64,000 nucleotides of DNA from Tissierellales bacterium (lineage in GTDB: Bacteria; Bacillota; Clostridia; Tissierellales; Sedimentibacteraceae): NCBI GenBank assembly GCA_018433765.1, contig JAHDQO010000001.1, positions 124,001 to 188,000 on the forward strand. Reading direction: 5' to 3'. The notes beneath the pieces are model-generated. The model did no database searches, was not told the origin of the DNA, and saw nothing but the letters and a program-made list of their open reading frames with translations. Below, one piece after another: positions 18,085 to 26,942 of the stretch; the first letter of the stretch is position 1; each line of letters begins with the position of its first letter. A program made the position numbers and the translations under genes.

Positions 18085-18098
18085 TATATCCGGATATA
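18085..18098. promoter_or_regulatory. Palindrome in conserved leader
   Basis: TATATCCGGATATA is a perfect 14-bp palindrome, followed by AAACAAGTTATGCATCCAG. The same block lies in the leader of the second module (25573 onward). Possible second regulator site or mRNA element. Confidence 0.5.
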
Positions 18099-18345
18099 AA
18101 CAAGTTATGCATCCAGTTTAAATAAAGACAAACGATAAAAACATTATAATAAATCTTTACAAGTGTTACAAGCAGTAGCATGGTAATTTGTATTAATTAT
18201 TTTAATCAGAAAATATAAAAATGAACTAGGTCTTTTAAATTTAAGAAGATTTTAATTGCTTTAGTCGTAATTACAGTAGAAGTATATAGCAATAGAATAG
18301 TTGGAAAGATGTAACTTGAATACATAGTATAAGGAGGTTAATTTT

Positions 18346-19455
18346 ATGGAAGAAAAATTACTAAATGAAATGTATGTTTTAGAAACTTTTGAATATCTTC
18401 ATGGAATACCTGAAATAGGTGGAAAAGAATATAAAACATCAAAATTTATAAAAAAAGAATTAATAAAATTTGGTTATACAATTGATTATGATGAATCTAA
18501 AACTTGGGTTATAGCTGAAAAAGATAGTGGCATTGATGGACCAACTCTTGTAATAAGAGCTGACATGGATGCTCTTGAATTTATAGAAGGTGAAAAAATC
18601 AAATACATTCATGCATGTGGACATGATGCAAATTCTTCAATGGTACTTGCAGTTGCGAAAGAATATAGTAAAAAAGATATTAAAAGAGGTAAATTAATTT
18701 TTTTGTTTCAGCCTGATGAAGAAAATGGAAAAGGTGCAAAGATGATTATTAAAACTTCTAAATTAAATGAAGTAGATGAAATAGTTGGTATTCACCTAAG
18801 ACCTATTCAAGAGGCAGTGTTTGGCGAAGCAACACCAGCTTTATGTCATGGTGCATCAGTAACGATAGATGTTTCTATAAAAGGTGTCCCTTCACATGCT
18901 GCAAGACCACACCTAGGCGTAAATGCAGTAGATGCAGGGGCAATGGTAGTATTGGCTATAAATTCTATAAGAGTAGATCCGAGAGTATCTAGTTCAGCAA
19001 AAGTTACTAAATTTATATCTAGCGGGAAAGCATCAAATATAATTCCGGATAGAGTAGAATTAGCAATTGATGTAAGAGCACAAAATAATAATGTTATGGA
19101 TGAACTTATAAAAAAAATAAAAGATGCTGTTAAGAATTCAGCTATTAATAATGGAAGTGACGTTGAAATTAATATAGGTAGTATTTTACCAGCAGCAGAT
19201 TACGATGAAGGTTTGGTAAATATTGCAAAATCTTCAATTGAAGAGGTTTTGGGTAAATCACTTCCACCTATTTTAACGCCCGGAGGAGAAGATTTTCATA
19301 ATTACCCTAAATATTTAAACGTTAAAACTGCATATATCGGATTAGGTGCAGATTTAATTCCTGGACTTCACAATCCAAATGTAAAGTTTAATAAACAAGC
19401 ATTAATGTATGGACAAAGGATATTAAGTAAAATTGTTGAAAAAAGATTAGGGTAA
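18346..19455 (+). CDS. M20 family metallo-amidohydrolase/peptidase
   Basis: A 369-residue zinc-dependent amidohydrolase of the M20D type, releasing amino acids from N-acyl or peptide conjugates in the cytosol. The metal-binding sequence runs IRADMDAL (near 71), HACGHDANSSM (His about residue 88), FQPDEENGKGAKMII (catalytic Glu near 125) and GIHLRP, and a dimerisation domain carries PSHAARPHLGVNAVDA. An AAGGAGG lies before the ATG. The YfcC-like transporter gene starts 47 bp later, so uptake and hydrolysis of one conjugate are probably coupled. Only about a third identical by eye to the M20 enzyme at 25659. Confidence 0.92.
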   Translation: MEEKLLNEMYVLETFEYLHGIPEIGGKEYKTSKFIKKELIKFGYTIDYDESKTWVIAEKDSGIDGPTLVIRADMDALEFIEGEKIKYIHACGHDANSSMVLAVAKEYSKKDIKRGKLIFLFQPDEENGKGAKMIIKTSKLNEVDEIVGIHLRPIQEAVFGEATPALCHGASVTIDVSIKGVPSHAARPHLGVNAVDAGAMVVLAINSIRVDPRVSSSAKVTKFISSGKASNIIPDRVELAIDVRAQNNNVMDELIKKIKDAVKNSAINNGSDVEINIGSILPAADYDEGLVNIAKSSIEEVLGKSLPPILTPGGEDFHNYPKYLNVKTAYIGLGADLIPGLHNPNVKFNKQALMYGQRILSKIVEKRLG

Positions 19456-19502
19456 ATTAAAGAGGTAATTCTGAGAGACTATTTATATATGAGGAGGACT
19501 AT

Positions 19503-20933
19503 ATGAACAGTAATACTTTAAAAAAACCAGATTCTAATAAAGTGATAAGAGAAAAAAAGAGATTTAAAGTTCCAAATACTTATACGCTTATTGTGTTATT
19601 TGTTATAATAGCAGTTGCATTAACTTATATAATACCTGCTGGACAATATGAAATGGTTAAAGATGCTACAACGGGAAAAACACTTATTGATCCAAATTCT
19701 TTTAATTTTGTAGAACGTTCACCTGTTGGTGTTATGGGATTTTTATTATCTATTGTAAATGGTATGATTGGAGCTGCAAAAATAATATTTTCAGTTTTCT
19801 TGGTTGGCGGATGTTTTCAAATTATTAACGATACTGGTGCTATTGATGAAGCAATTAATTTGTCTATTAACAAGCTAGAGAAAAAAGCATTACTTGTAAT
19901 ACCAATAATAATGACTGTAATGTCTGTATTAGGTGCACTTGGAATAATTGCAAACGCTGTCATTGCTTTTATACCCATAGGTGTAATGCTTGCTAAGAAA
20001 CTTAAACTTGATCCTGTAGCTGGTATTGCTATCATGTATCTTGGTGCATACTCTGGTTTTACAACATCCCCAATGAACCCTTTTAATGTTGTATTAGGAC
20101 AAACAATTGCAGATGTACCACTTATGTCAGGATTTGTATATAGATCTTTGATATGGGCAGTTATCTTTGTAGTAACAGTGTGGTATTTAATTAGATATTC
20201 AAGAAAATTGAAGTCTAATATTAAAAATAGCGTATTGGATAATATTGAATGGATGGAACCATCAGAGACTGTTAAAACAACAAGCTCTTTTAACTGGAGG
20301 CATTGTCTTGTACTTTTTGTATTAATAGCTGGTTTTGTAGTTTATGCATATGGTTCATTTAAATTGGATTGGGGAATTAATCATCTAGGTGCTGTAATGA
20401 TTGCAGCTGCATTAATTAGTGGAATAATAGGTCGAATGCATCCTGATGACATGTCTACATCTTTCATTTCTGGCTGTAAAAACATGGTGTATGGAGCTTT
20501 AGTTATTGGATTTGCGAAAGCAATTACAATAGTGCTTACTGATGGTAATATAATTCACTCAATTATATATTATATGTCAATTCCGTTAAGTAAAGTTGGG
20601 TCAACCTTTGCTGGAGTATTTATGTTTTATATAAATCTAATATTCAACTTCTTTGTACCGTCAGGATCAGGTCAAGCAATGGTAGTTATGCCTTTGATGG
20701 CACCAATGGCAGATGTTGTAGGTGTAAGTAGACAAATTGCTATTTTAGCTTATCAATTCGGTGATGGTTTTTCTAATACTATAATTCCAACATCAGGTGT
20801 GCTTATGGCTGTAATTGGAGTTGCTAAGGTACCATATGAGAAATGGCTAAAATTTATGCTTCCATTATTTGGAATATGGGTAGCAATAGGTTCTATTGCT
20901 ATTATTATTGGAACTTTAATTGGCTGGAGTTAG
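19503..20933 (+). CDS. YfcC family transporter (DcuC-like superfamily)
   Basis: A 476-residue membrane protein with about twelve helices. The N-terminal KVPNTYTLIVLFVIIAVALT, the PAGQYE loop and the paired Gly/Pro-rich stretches (YLGAYSGFTTSPMNPFNVV near 180; FFVPSGSGQAMVVMPLMAP near 385) are those of the YfcC/DcuC group. The substrate is probably a short peptide or acyl-amino acid handled by the M20 hydrolase encoded 47 bp upstream. GAGGAGG precedes the ATG, and a strong terminator closes the operon. Confidence 0.88.
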   Translation: MNSNTLKKPDSNKVIREKKRFKVPNTYTLIVLFVIIAVALTYIIPAGQYEMVKDATTGKTLIDPNSFNFVERSPVGVMGFLLSIVNGMIGAAKIIFSVFLVGGCFQIINDTGAIDEAINLSINKLEKKALLVIPIIMTVMSVLGALGIIANAVIAFIPIGVMLAKKLKLDPVAGIAIMYLGAYSGFTTSPMNPFNVVLGQTIADVPLMSGFVYRSLIWAVIFVVTVWYLIRYSRKLKSNIKNSVLDNIEWMEPSETVKTTSSFNWRHCLVLFVLIAGFVVYAYGSFKLDWGINHLGAVMIAAALISGIIGRMHPDDMSTSFISGCKNMVYGALVIGFAKAITIVLTDGNIIHSIIYYMSIPLSKVGSTFAGVFMFYINLIFNFFVPSGSGQAMVVMPLMAPMADVVGVSRQIAILAYQFGDGFSNTIIPTSGVLMAVIGVAKVPYEKWLKFMLPLFGIWVAIGSIAIIIGTLIGWS

Positions 20934-20958
20934 TCAAGAAACTAAATCTTTATAAAAC

Positions 20959-20995
20959 TAAAACCCTCTAAACAATATGTAAAGAGGGTTTTTAT
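20959..20995 (+). terminator. Terminator of first M20-transporter operon
   Basis: The stem AAACCCTCT/AGAGGGTTT with an AT-rich loop is followed by TTT. Nearly the same terminator ends the second module (28517-28552) and recurs at 35097-35134. Confidence 0.88.
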
Positions 20996-21167
20996 GTATG
21001 TTATTTTGAGATTAAACTATATCATATTTTAGATTTTTGTCTGTACTAGATGAATACACCATATTAAAATATGTCTTGATTATACCACTCAAGATTGAAG
21101 AATAAATGAAAACATTATAGATAAAATAGTTAAAAATCTAAATATATATAAACAAAATATAATTATG

Positions 21168-21196
21168 TTGACAAATATAGCTAAAATTTTTATAAT
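21168..21196 (+). promoter_or_regulatory. Consensus sigma-A promoter of the ABC exporter operon
   Basis: A perfect TTGACA, a 17-bp spacer and a perfect TATAAT, about 70 bp before the first ABC gene. The segment 20996-21167 holds no gene I can see. Confidence 0.8.
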
Positions 21197-21267
21197 ACAA
21201 TAGAAGATAAATGTGAAAAGTATAAAATAATGTTTAAGTGATATTTAAGAAAGATGCAGGATATATC

Positions 21268-23100
21268 ATGAGAAAAATAACTACATATACTGTAAAAAAT
21301 AATGTGTTATATATTATAAAGAGTATTTGGACTTTTGATAGAATACTATTTTTTGCTATGTGTCTTAGAATTCCAATATTAATAATGTTGTCTTTTGGGA
21401 TGAGCTATTTACCTAAATTGGTAATTGAATCTTTAACTAGTAATTTACAAGTACAGGATATGGTTGTTAAGGTTGGATTTTTTGTGCTGTTTATGGTATT
21501 AGTTAACATTATTGAGAAATGGACATTAGGAAATGTAACTTGGCGAGCATCTAATATAAGATTTAAATTTGCTGATAAGGTATTCTCTAAATTAATGGAT
21601 GGAGATTATGAAATAATGGAAAAGGAAAGTACGAGAGTATTATTAAAGAAAGCTGAGTATGCTACATATCCGAGAAGAGGGATTGATGGAATTATTAATA
21701 ATACTGTTCAGCTAACTACAGACTTTATTGGTTTTCTGGTGTTTAGTAGTATGATTATAATTATAATTAACCCTATAATAGTACTGCTTATTATTAGTAT
21801 GAATTTTTTAACTTATTACTTAATATGTCGAGCTAGAAATTATGAATATAGCAAACAAAATGACATAGCTAAGATAGATAGAAAAATCCGCTATTTAGTA
21901 AATAAATCAAAAGAATATGAAGCAGGAAAAGATATAAGATTATATAAAATATATGAATGGTTTAAAGTGAGTATGCAAAATTATATAACATCACGCATAA
22001 ACATTGCAAAAAAGATAAAAGCGAAATGGTATTTAAGTAATGTTGTAGATGGAATGTTAACATTAGTTAGAGATGGTATTGTTTTTATAGTTTTAATACG
22101 TATGGTATTAAATAATGAAATGGAGATAGCTGACTTTATATTATATATTGGACTAATAAAAAGTTTATCGAGTTGGATATCAGGTATACTTAATAATTTA
22201 AGTAAATTAAATAAAAATAGCATGGACATTTGTGTGTTGAGGACATTTCTTAATTTAAAAGATTGTTTAAAAAGGGATGATGGTATTTCCACTCAAGATT
22301 ATAATGTAACGAATACTTATGAGGTAGAATTTCGCAATGTAATCTTCCGTTATCCGGGAACAAAGAAAGATACAATTAAAAATATGAATTTAAAAATTAA
22401 TAAAGGAGAAAAACTTGCTGTAGTAGGTATTAATGGTGCTGGAAAGTCTACATTAGTAAAATTGTTAAGCGGTTTATATCATACGACTTCAGGAGAGATT
22501 TTAGTTAATGGAATACCAATAAATGATTATAACAGAGATGAGTACTACCTATTAATTGGAGCAGTTTTTCAAGAAATTAAATTTATGCCTATTTCATTAG
22601 CGGGAAATGTAGCTATGGTTTCAGAAGAACAGATTGATAGAAAAAAGGTTATGAATTGTATCATTAAAGCAGGTTTAAAGAAAAAAATAGAATTGTTACC
22701 CAAAGGTATTGACTCGATGATGCTGAAAGAAATAAACGATAATGCTGAAGATTTTTCTGGTGGCGAAAAACAGAAAATCATTTTAGCAAGAGCCTTGTAT
22801 AAAAATGCACCAATTCTTATATTAGATGAGCCTACAGCAGCTATGGACCCTATTGCAGAAAGCCAATTATATGAAAAATACAGTGAATTAACTAAAGGTA
22901 AAACATCAATTTTCATATCACATCGATTATCAAGTACAAAGTTTTGTGACAGGATTGTTCTCTTAGAAGATGGACAAATAAAAGAGATTGGGACACATGA
23001 AGAACTAATGGAGCAAAAGTCAAAATATGCCAATATGTTTGAAATACAAAGTCACTATTATAAACATGATAACATGGAGGTAAAAAGTGATGATAAATAA
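21268..23100 (+). CDS. ABC exporter, fused permease-ATPase (subunit 1)
   Basis: About 610 residues: six membrane helices in the first ~310, then an ATPase with Walker A GINGAGKST, signature FSGGEKQKI and Walker B ILILDEP followed by TAAMDP, and the switch His in FISHRL. The ATG at 21268 has GCAGGA in front; a GTG at 21238 has no ribosome site. The Walker B Glu is present, so this half should hydrolyse ATP. It overlaps the next ABC gene by about 11 bp, pointing to a heterodimer. Substrate is unknown; drug, lipid or peptide export are all possible, and no precursor peptide gene was found. Confidence 0.9.
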   Translation: MRKITTYTVKNNVLYIIKSIWTFDRILFFAMCLRIPILIMLSFGMSYLPKLVIESLTSNLQVQDMVVKVGFFVLFMVLVNIIEKWTLGNVTWRASNIRFKFADKVFSKLMDGDYEIMEKESTRVLLKKAEYATYPRRGIDGIINNTVQLTTDFIGFLVFSSMIIIIINPIIVLLIISMNFLTYYLICRARNYEYSKQNDIAKIDRKIRYLVNKSKEYEAGKDIRLYKIYEWFKVSMQNYITSRINIAKKIKAKWYLSNVVDGMLTLVRDGIVFIVLIRMVLNNEMEIADFILYIGLIKSLSSWISGILNNLSKLNKNSMDICVLRTFLNLKDCLKRDDGISTQDYNVTNTYEVEFRNVIFRYPGTKKDTIKNMNLKINKGEKLAVVGINGAGKSTLVKLLSGLYHTTSGEILVNGIPINDYNRDEYYLLIGAVFQEIKFMPISLAGNVAMVSEEQIDRKKVMNCIIKAGLKKKIELLPKGIDSMMLKEINDNAEDFSGGEKQKIILARALYKNAPILILDEPTAAMDPIAESQLYEKYSELTKGKTSIFISHRLSSTKFCDRIVLLEDGQIKEIGTHEELMEQKSKYANMFEIQSHYYKHDNMEVKSDDK

Positions 23101-24937
23101 ACAAGAAATAAGAATATTAGTTCAAGGACTAAAAATGATTACTCAACAACAAAAATGGATACTTCCAATTAGTGGATTGAATGCAATAATTACCAGCTCA
23201 TCACCGTTTTTTTCATTATATATGACAGCTCTTATTATTGATGAGCTAGCTTACGCTAAAAGACTTAATTGGCTGTTTTTTTATGTAATTCTAACAATAG
23301 TGGTTCAGCTTGTATTACATTTAGTAACTTGCGGATTAACCAGAATTATGGAAATAAAAGAGGAAATCTTAAGCAAACAACAAGATGAAATATTAATGAA
23401 TAAAGCAATAGACATGGATTATGAACAACTTTGTGACCCTAAGATTGGAAACTTGAGAAGGAATTTAGAAGAGATTAATACAATACATGGTGGAGGATTG
23501 TGTAATCTTCTTAAACAATATGAGAGTATAATTTTGAATATAAGTACCATTATCATGACAACCTATTTTACCATTTCACTGTTTATGGCATATGCAAATA
23601 ATCAAGTTAGTGGAGAAAAAGGATGGATTTCATTTTTCTTAATGTTTGGTAGTTTCTTTTTAATGTTTACTGCAGCAATAAGTTTAATCAAGAGAAACAG
23701 TAAGAAATTAGAAGAAAGGCAATTTGAGCAGCTTAATCAATTTGTATTATATAATAGACTGTGGTCGTATTATAGTAATGAATACCTAGACACAAATCAA
23801 GCAGGTAAAGACATAAAGATTTATAATCAGAAACATTTAATTGAAGAAGTATTTAACAAGCAAAGAGATATAAAAAGTACTTTTATAAATAAAGTAGCGG
23901 GATATAATGGGTATTTTAATGGTATAAATGCAGGAATATTATTATTAGTGTATGGATTTATATACATTTTTACTTGCATACAAGCAATAAACGGAATAAT
24001 TAGTATAGGAGATATAGTAAAATATGCAGGTAGTATAAACCGATTTATAGGAGGAGTTACTGCATTAATTATAGCTGAAGAAAAAGTTAAAAAAAATAAT
24101 AAATATATAGAATTATTAATAGAATATTTAAATATTCCACAAAAAAAAGAAAAAGGTGCTAAGAAGATAAGAAATGATATAGGTGGTTCTTACAGAATAG
24201 AATTTCGGAATGTCTCATTTCATTACCCTGAATCAAAACAATATGCAATTAAAAATCTTTCCGTTTCTATTAATGAAGGAGAGCATTTAGCTATTGTTGG
24301 AATGAATGGTTCAGGAAAGACAACCTTTATTAAGTTACTATGTAGACTTTACAATCCTACAGCAGGTAAAATTTTATTAAACGGAGTCAATATTACAGAA
24401 TACGAGAAAAAGGAATATTTTAAATTATTATCAGTAGTATTTCAAGATTACAAACTTTTTCCAATGTCAATAGGACAAAATATAAGTGGAACATTAAAAT
24501 TTAATAGTGAGAAAGCAAAAATAAGCTTAAGAAAGGCAGGATTAGGCAAAAAACTTTGTGAACTGCAACAAGGAGTTGATTCAATATTAAATAGAGAATA
24601 TGAAACAAAAGGTATTGAGCTATCCGGTGGAGAATCACAAAAATTAGCAATGGCTAGGGCTTTGTATAAAGATGCACCAATTGTTATACTAGATGAACCT
24701 ACTGCAGCTTTAGATCCTATAGCTGAATATGATATATATACACGTTTTAATGATTTTGTTAATGAAAAGACAGCTATTTATATATCACATAGGTTATCTA
24801 GTTGTAGATTTTGTGATTGCATTTTGGTTTTTGATGAAGGTAAAATTATTCAAGCAGGAAAACACAATATGCTTCTAAAGGATGAAGGTGGTTTGTATCA
24901 AAGGTTATGGCAGGCACAATCGCAGCATTATTTTTAA
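23090..24937 (+). CDS. ABC exporter, fused permease-ATPase (subunit 2)
   Basis: About 615 residues with the same layout: six membrane helices, then Walker A GMNGSGKTT, signature LSGGESQKL, Walker B IVILDEPTAALDP and switch His in YISHRL, all intact. I use ATG 23090, 9 bases after GGAGG; GTG 23087 is also possible. Overlap with subunit 1 implies translational coupling. A short piece of an almost identical gene (AIDMDYEQLCDPKIGNL region, 23408-23457) is found in the mosaic ORF at 34729-34965, so a second copy once existed or donated DNA there. Confidence 0.9.
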   Translation: MINKQEIRILVQGLKMITQQQKWILPISGLNAIITSSSPFFSLYMTALIIDELAYAKRLNWLFFYVILTIVVQLVLHLVTCGLTRIMEIKEEILSKQQDEILMNKAIDMDYEQLCDPKIGNLRRNLEEINTIHGGGLCNLLKQYESIILNISTIIMTTYFTISLFMAYANNQVSGEKGWISFFLMFGSFFLMFTAAISLIKRNSKKLEERQFEQLNQFVLYNRLWSYYSNEYLDTNQAGKDIKIYNQKHLIEEVFNKQRDIKSTFINKVAGYNGYFNGINAGILLLVYGFIYIFTCIQAINGIISIGDIVKYAGSINRFIGGVTALIIAEEKVKKNNKYIELLIEYLNIPQKKEKGAKKIRNDIGGSYRIEFRNVSFHYPESKQYAIKNLSVSINEGEHLAIVGMNGSGKTTFIKLLCRLYNPTAGKILLNGVNITEYEKKEYFKLLSVVFQDYKLFPMSIGQNISGTLKFNSEKAKISLRKAGLGKKLCELQQGVDSILNREYETKGIELSGGESQKLAMARALYKDAPIVILDEPTAALDPIAEYDIYTRFNDFVNEKTAIYISHRLSSCRFCDCILVFDEGKIIQAGKHNMLLKDEGGLYQRLWQAQSQHYF

Positions 24938-25000
24938 ATTAGTAAATAGCTTTGCTAAATGGATTCATCATATTAAGGATATGTGAGATTACTCGAAATG

Positions 25001-25022
25001 GAGAGCCATAAAAGGCTCTTTT
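25001..25022. terminator. Hairpin terminator between ABC exporter and XRE gene
   Basis: The stem AGAGCC/GGCTCT with an ATAAAA loop and a following TTTT serves the exporter operon. It resembles the terminator at 17798-17829. Confidence 0.75.
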
Positions 25023-25059
25023 CATGAATTAGAAACGTAACAATCTAGATTTTTTATAT

Positions 25060-25455
25060 TTAGTTTGAAGTATTCTTATTTTTATTTAATTTTTTATTTC
25101 TTTTCATTTTCTGAAATTCAATATAATCTAACAAATCTTCCTTTTCTTTAACAGTCCAGTTATTATAGTCTGCAAAAGCAGTTTGAATATCTTTGTCAAA
25201 TAAAACATTTGTTGATTCATTATTTTCTGTAGTATTTAATTTGCATGGTAAATCTTTAATATCAGTTACACCTAACAAATAATCAGTTGACACATTAAAA
25301 AATCTAGATAATCTAATCAACTGTTCATAGGGCGGCTTTTTTTTACCACTTTCATAATTTGTGTAAGTAGCCCTTGCAACACCTATATAACTTGCAACTT
25401 TATTTTGTGTCACATTAAATTCTTTTCTTAATAATCTAAGACGTTCATTAATCAT
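25060..25455 (-). CDS. XRE family transcriptional regulator
   Basis: A 131-residue regulator. The N-terminal Cro/CI helix-turn-helix spans residues 3-60 (RLRLLRKEFNVTQNKVASYI, then YTNYESGKKKPP and STDYLLG). The C-terminus (WTVKEKEDLLDYIEFQKMK, then a Lys/Asn-rich tail) is short, with no protease or ligand domain recognisable. It is divergent from the second M20-transporter operon, whose promoter carries paired TTCC/GGAA sites, and it very likely represses that operon and the related one at 18346. The minus-strand ribosome site is AAAGGAA. Confidence 0.9.
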   Translation of the reverse strand: MINERLRLLRKEFNVTQNKVASYIGVARATYTNYESGKKKPPYEQLIRLSRFFNVSTDYLLGVTDIKDLPCKLNTTENNESTNVLFDKDIQTAFADYNNWTVKEKEDLLDYIEFQKMKRNKKLNKNKNTSN

Positions 25456-25494
25456 ATATACATTTCCTTTACAAAAAAGTTTCTCAAAAACATC

Positions 25495-25523
25495 TTGACA
25501 AAGCTCCTGAAGGAAACTATAAT
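25495..25523 (+). promoter_or_regulatory. Consensus sigma-A promoter of the second M20-transporter operon
   Basis: A perfect TTGACA, a 17-bp spacer and a perfect TATAAT; the spacer differs from that at 18016-18032 by one base. Confidence 0.85.
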
Positions 25524-25547
25524 TTAGATAAGGTTTCCGAAAGGAAC
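25504..25547 (+). promoter_or_regulatory. Paired operator over the second promoter
   Basis: CTCCTGAAGGAAAC in the spacer and TTTCCGAAAGGAAC just past the start site, centred 31 bp apart. The TTCC/GGAA arms are conserved with 18019-18062 while the centre bases vary, as expected of a protein site. Confidence 0.7.
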
Positions 25548-25572
25548 ATTACAAAATAATGCATTAAGATTT

Positions 25573-25582
25573 TATCCGGATA
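25573..25582. promoter_or_regulatory. Palindrome in conserved leader, second copy
   Basis: TATCCGGATA followed by TAAACAAATTATGCATCCAG, matching the leader block at 18085-18116. Conservation here, in untranslated RNA, is as high as in the promoter. Confidence 0.5.
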
Positions 25583-25658
25583 TAAACAAATTATGCATCC
25601 AGCCAAAATAATGAATTTGTCAATCAAACATTAAAGACATTATAACAAATTCTCAAAA

Positions 25659-26918
25659 GTGTTACAAGCAGTAACGTTGGATTTATCATGCTTTAAGAAG
25701 GAGGAAATCGATATAGAGAACATAGAAATTAAGAATTTAATAACTAAATTAGTAAATAATTATAAAGATATAGTTATTGGGTACAGAAGAGATATACATA
25801 TGTATCCAGAACTTGGACATAATGAAGTAAAAACATCTAAAAAAGTTGAAGATATATTAATTGATTTAGGGTATGAAGTAACTACAAATGTTGGTAAAAC
25901 AGGAGTAGTTGGATTACTTAAAGGGAAAAAACTAGGCAGGACTATTGCAATAAGAGCAGATATGGATGCTCTACCAATTACAGAAAATACAAATTTAGCG
26001 TTTAAATCTAAAAATGATGGTGTTATGCATGCTTGTGGTCATGATGTACATACAGCTATTTTACTAGGTGTTGCGCATATATTAATGGATTTAAAAGATG
26101 TTATAACAGGAAATATTAAATTAATTTTTCAACCCTCAGAAGAAACAAGTCCTAATGGCGGAGCAAAAGGGATGATAGAAGATGGAGTATTACAAAATCC
26201 AAAAGTTGATTTAATGTTAGGATTACACGTTTGGCCTTCTATAGAAACAGGTAAAGTAGGCATAAAATTTGGTACTATGTCAGCTAGTTCTGACAGAATT
26301 AAAATTGTTGTCAGAGGTAAGAATTCTCATGCTTCAACTCCTGAACTTGGAGTGGATGCTGGGGTAATTTCTGCTGAAATTTTGCTTGCACTTCAAACTA
26401 TAGTATCAAGAAATATTAGTTCTTTAGATTCATGTGTAATTTCAATAGGAAAAATCAATGGTGGGAATGCATACAATGTGGTACCCGATGAAATTGTTCT
26501 AGATGGGACAGTAAGAACATTAGATGAACAGATAAGAAAAATGATTCCTGTAAAAATAGAAAATTTAATATCAGGCATAACAAAAGCAATGGATGGAAGT
26601 TACGAATTCAATTATCTTTATGGATATCCATCTGTAGTAAATGATAAAGAAATAACTAAAACTGTAATAAATAGTATTAATGAATCTATAGGAAATAAAA
26701 ACTTATATGAAATAGAAAAGACTAATCTTAGTGGAGAGGACTTTGGATTTTTTGCTAAGGAAGTTCCTTCAACATTCTTTTATGTAGGGTGCTGTTCTCC
26801 GGATACACCAAATGATAAAAGATTTCCTCTGCATAATCCAAATTTAGTTATTGATGAAAATGCAATAACTGTAGGACTTATAGTAATGCTGAATTCAATT
26901 ATTGACTTGATGAAGTAA
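25659..26918 (+). CDS. M20 family amidohydrolase (AbgB/hippurate hydrolase-like)
   Basis: Zinc-dependent amidohydrolase, up to 419 residues, with IRADMDALPI, HACGHDVHTAILLG, FQPSEETSPNGGAKGMI (catalytic Glu) and GLHVWPS metal-site blocks, and LSGEDFGFFAKEVP near the end. The start is uncertain. GTG 25659 has no ribosome site and lies in DNA that is conserved with the untranslated leader of the other module. AAGGAGG at 25698-25704 stands 8 bases before ATA 25713, which would give ENIEIKNLITK as the N-terminus. The AbgT transporter gene follows by 24 bp, so p-aminobenzoyl-glutamate or similar acyl amino acids are likely substrates. Confidence 0.9.
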   Translation: MLQAVTLDLSCFKKEEIDIENIEIKNLITKLVNNYKDIVIGYRRDIHMYPELGHNEVKTSKKVEDILIDLGYEVTTNVGKTGVVGLLKGKKLGRTIAIRADMDALPITENTNLAFKSKNDGVMHACGHDVHTAILLGVAHILMDLKDVITGNIKLIFQPSEETSPNGGAKGMIEDGVLQNPKVDLMLGLHVWPSIETGKVGIKFGTMSASSDRIKIVVRGKNSHASTPELGVDAGVISAEILLALQTIVSRNISSLDSCVISIGKINGGNAYNVVPDEIVLDGTVRTLDEQIRKMIPVKIENLISGITKAMDGSYEFNYLYGYPSVVNDKEITKTVINSINESIGNKNLYEIEKTNLSGEDFGFFAKEVPSTFFYVGCCSPDTPNDKRFPLHNPNLVIDENAITVGLIVMLNSIIDLMK

Positions 26919-26942
26919 AAATTGAATCAATAGGAGTAGACT

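Noticed and set aside
20996-21267. Bacteriocin or signal peptide precursor gene before the ABC exporter pair
   Set aside because: No short ORF with a ribosome site and a leader-like (double-glycine) sequence was found in this gap or after the pair.
22569-23033. Long minus-strand open frame inside the first ABC exporter ATPase
   Set aside because: It is antisense to well conserved Walker and signature motifs, has no ribosome site and gives no recognisable protein; likewise the other frames lying across known genes.
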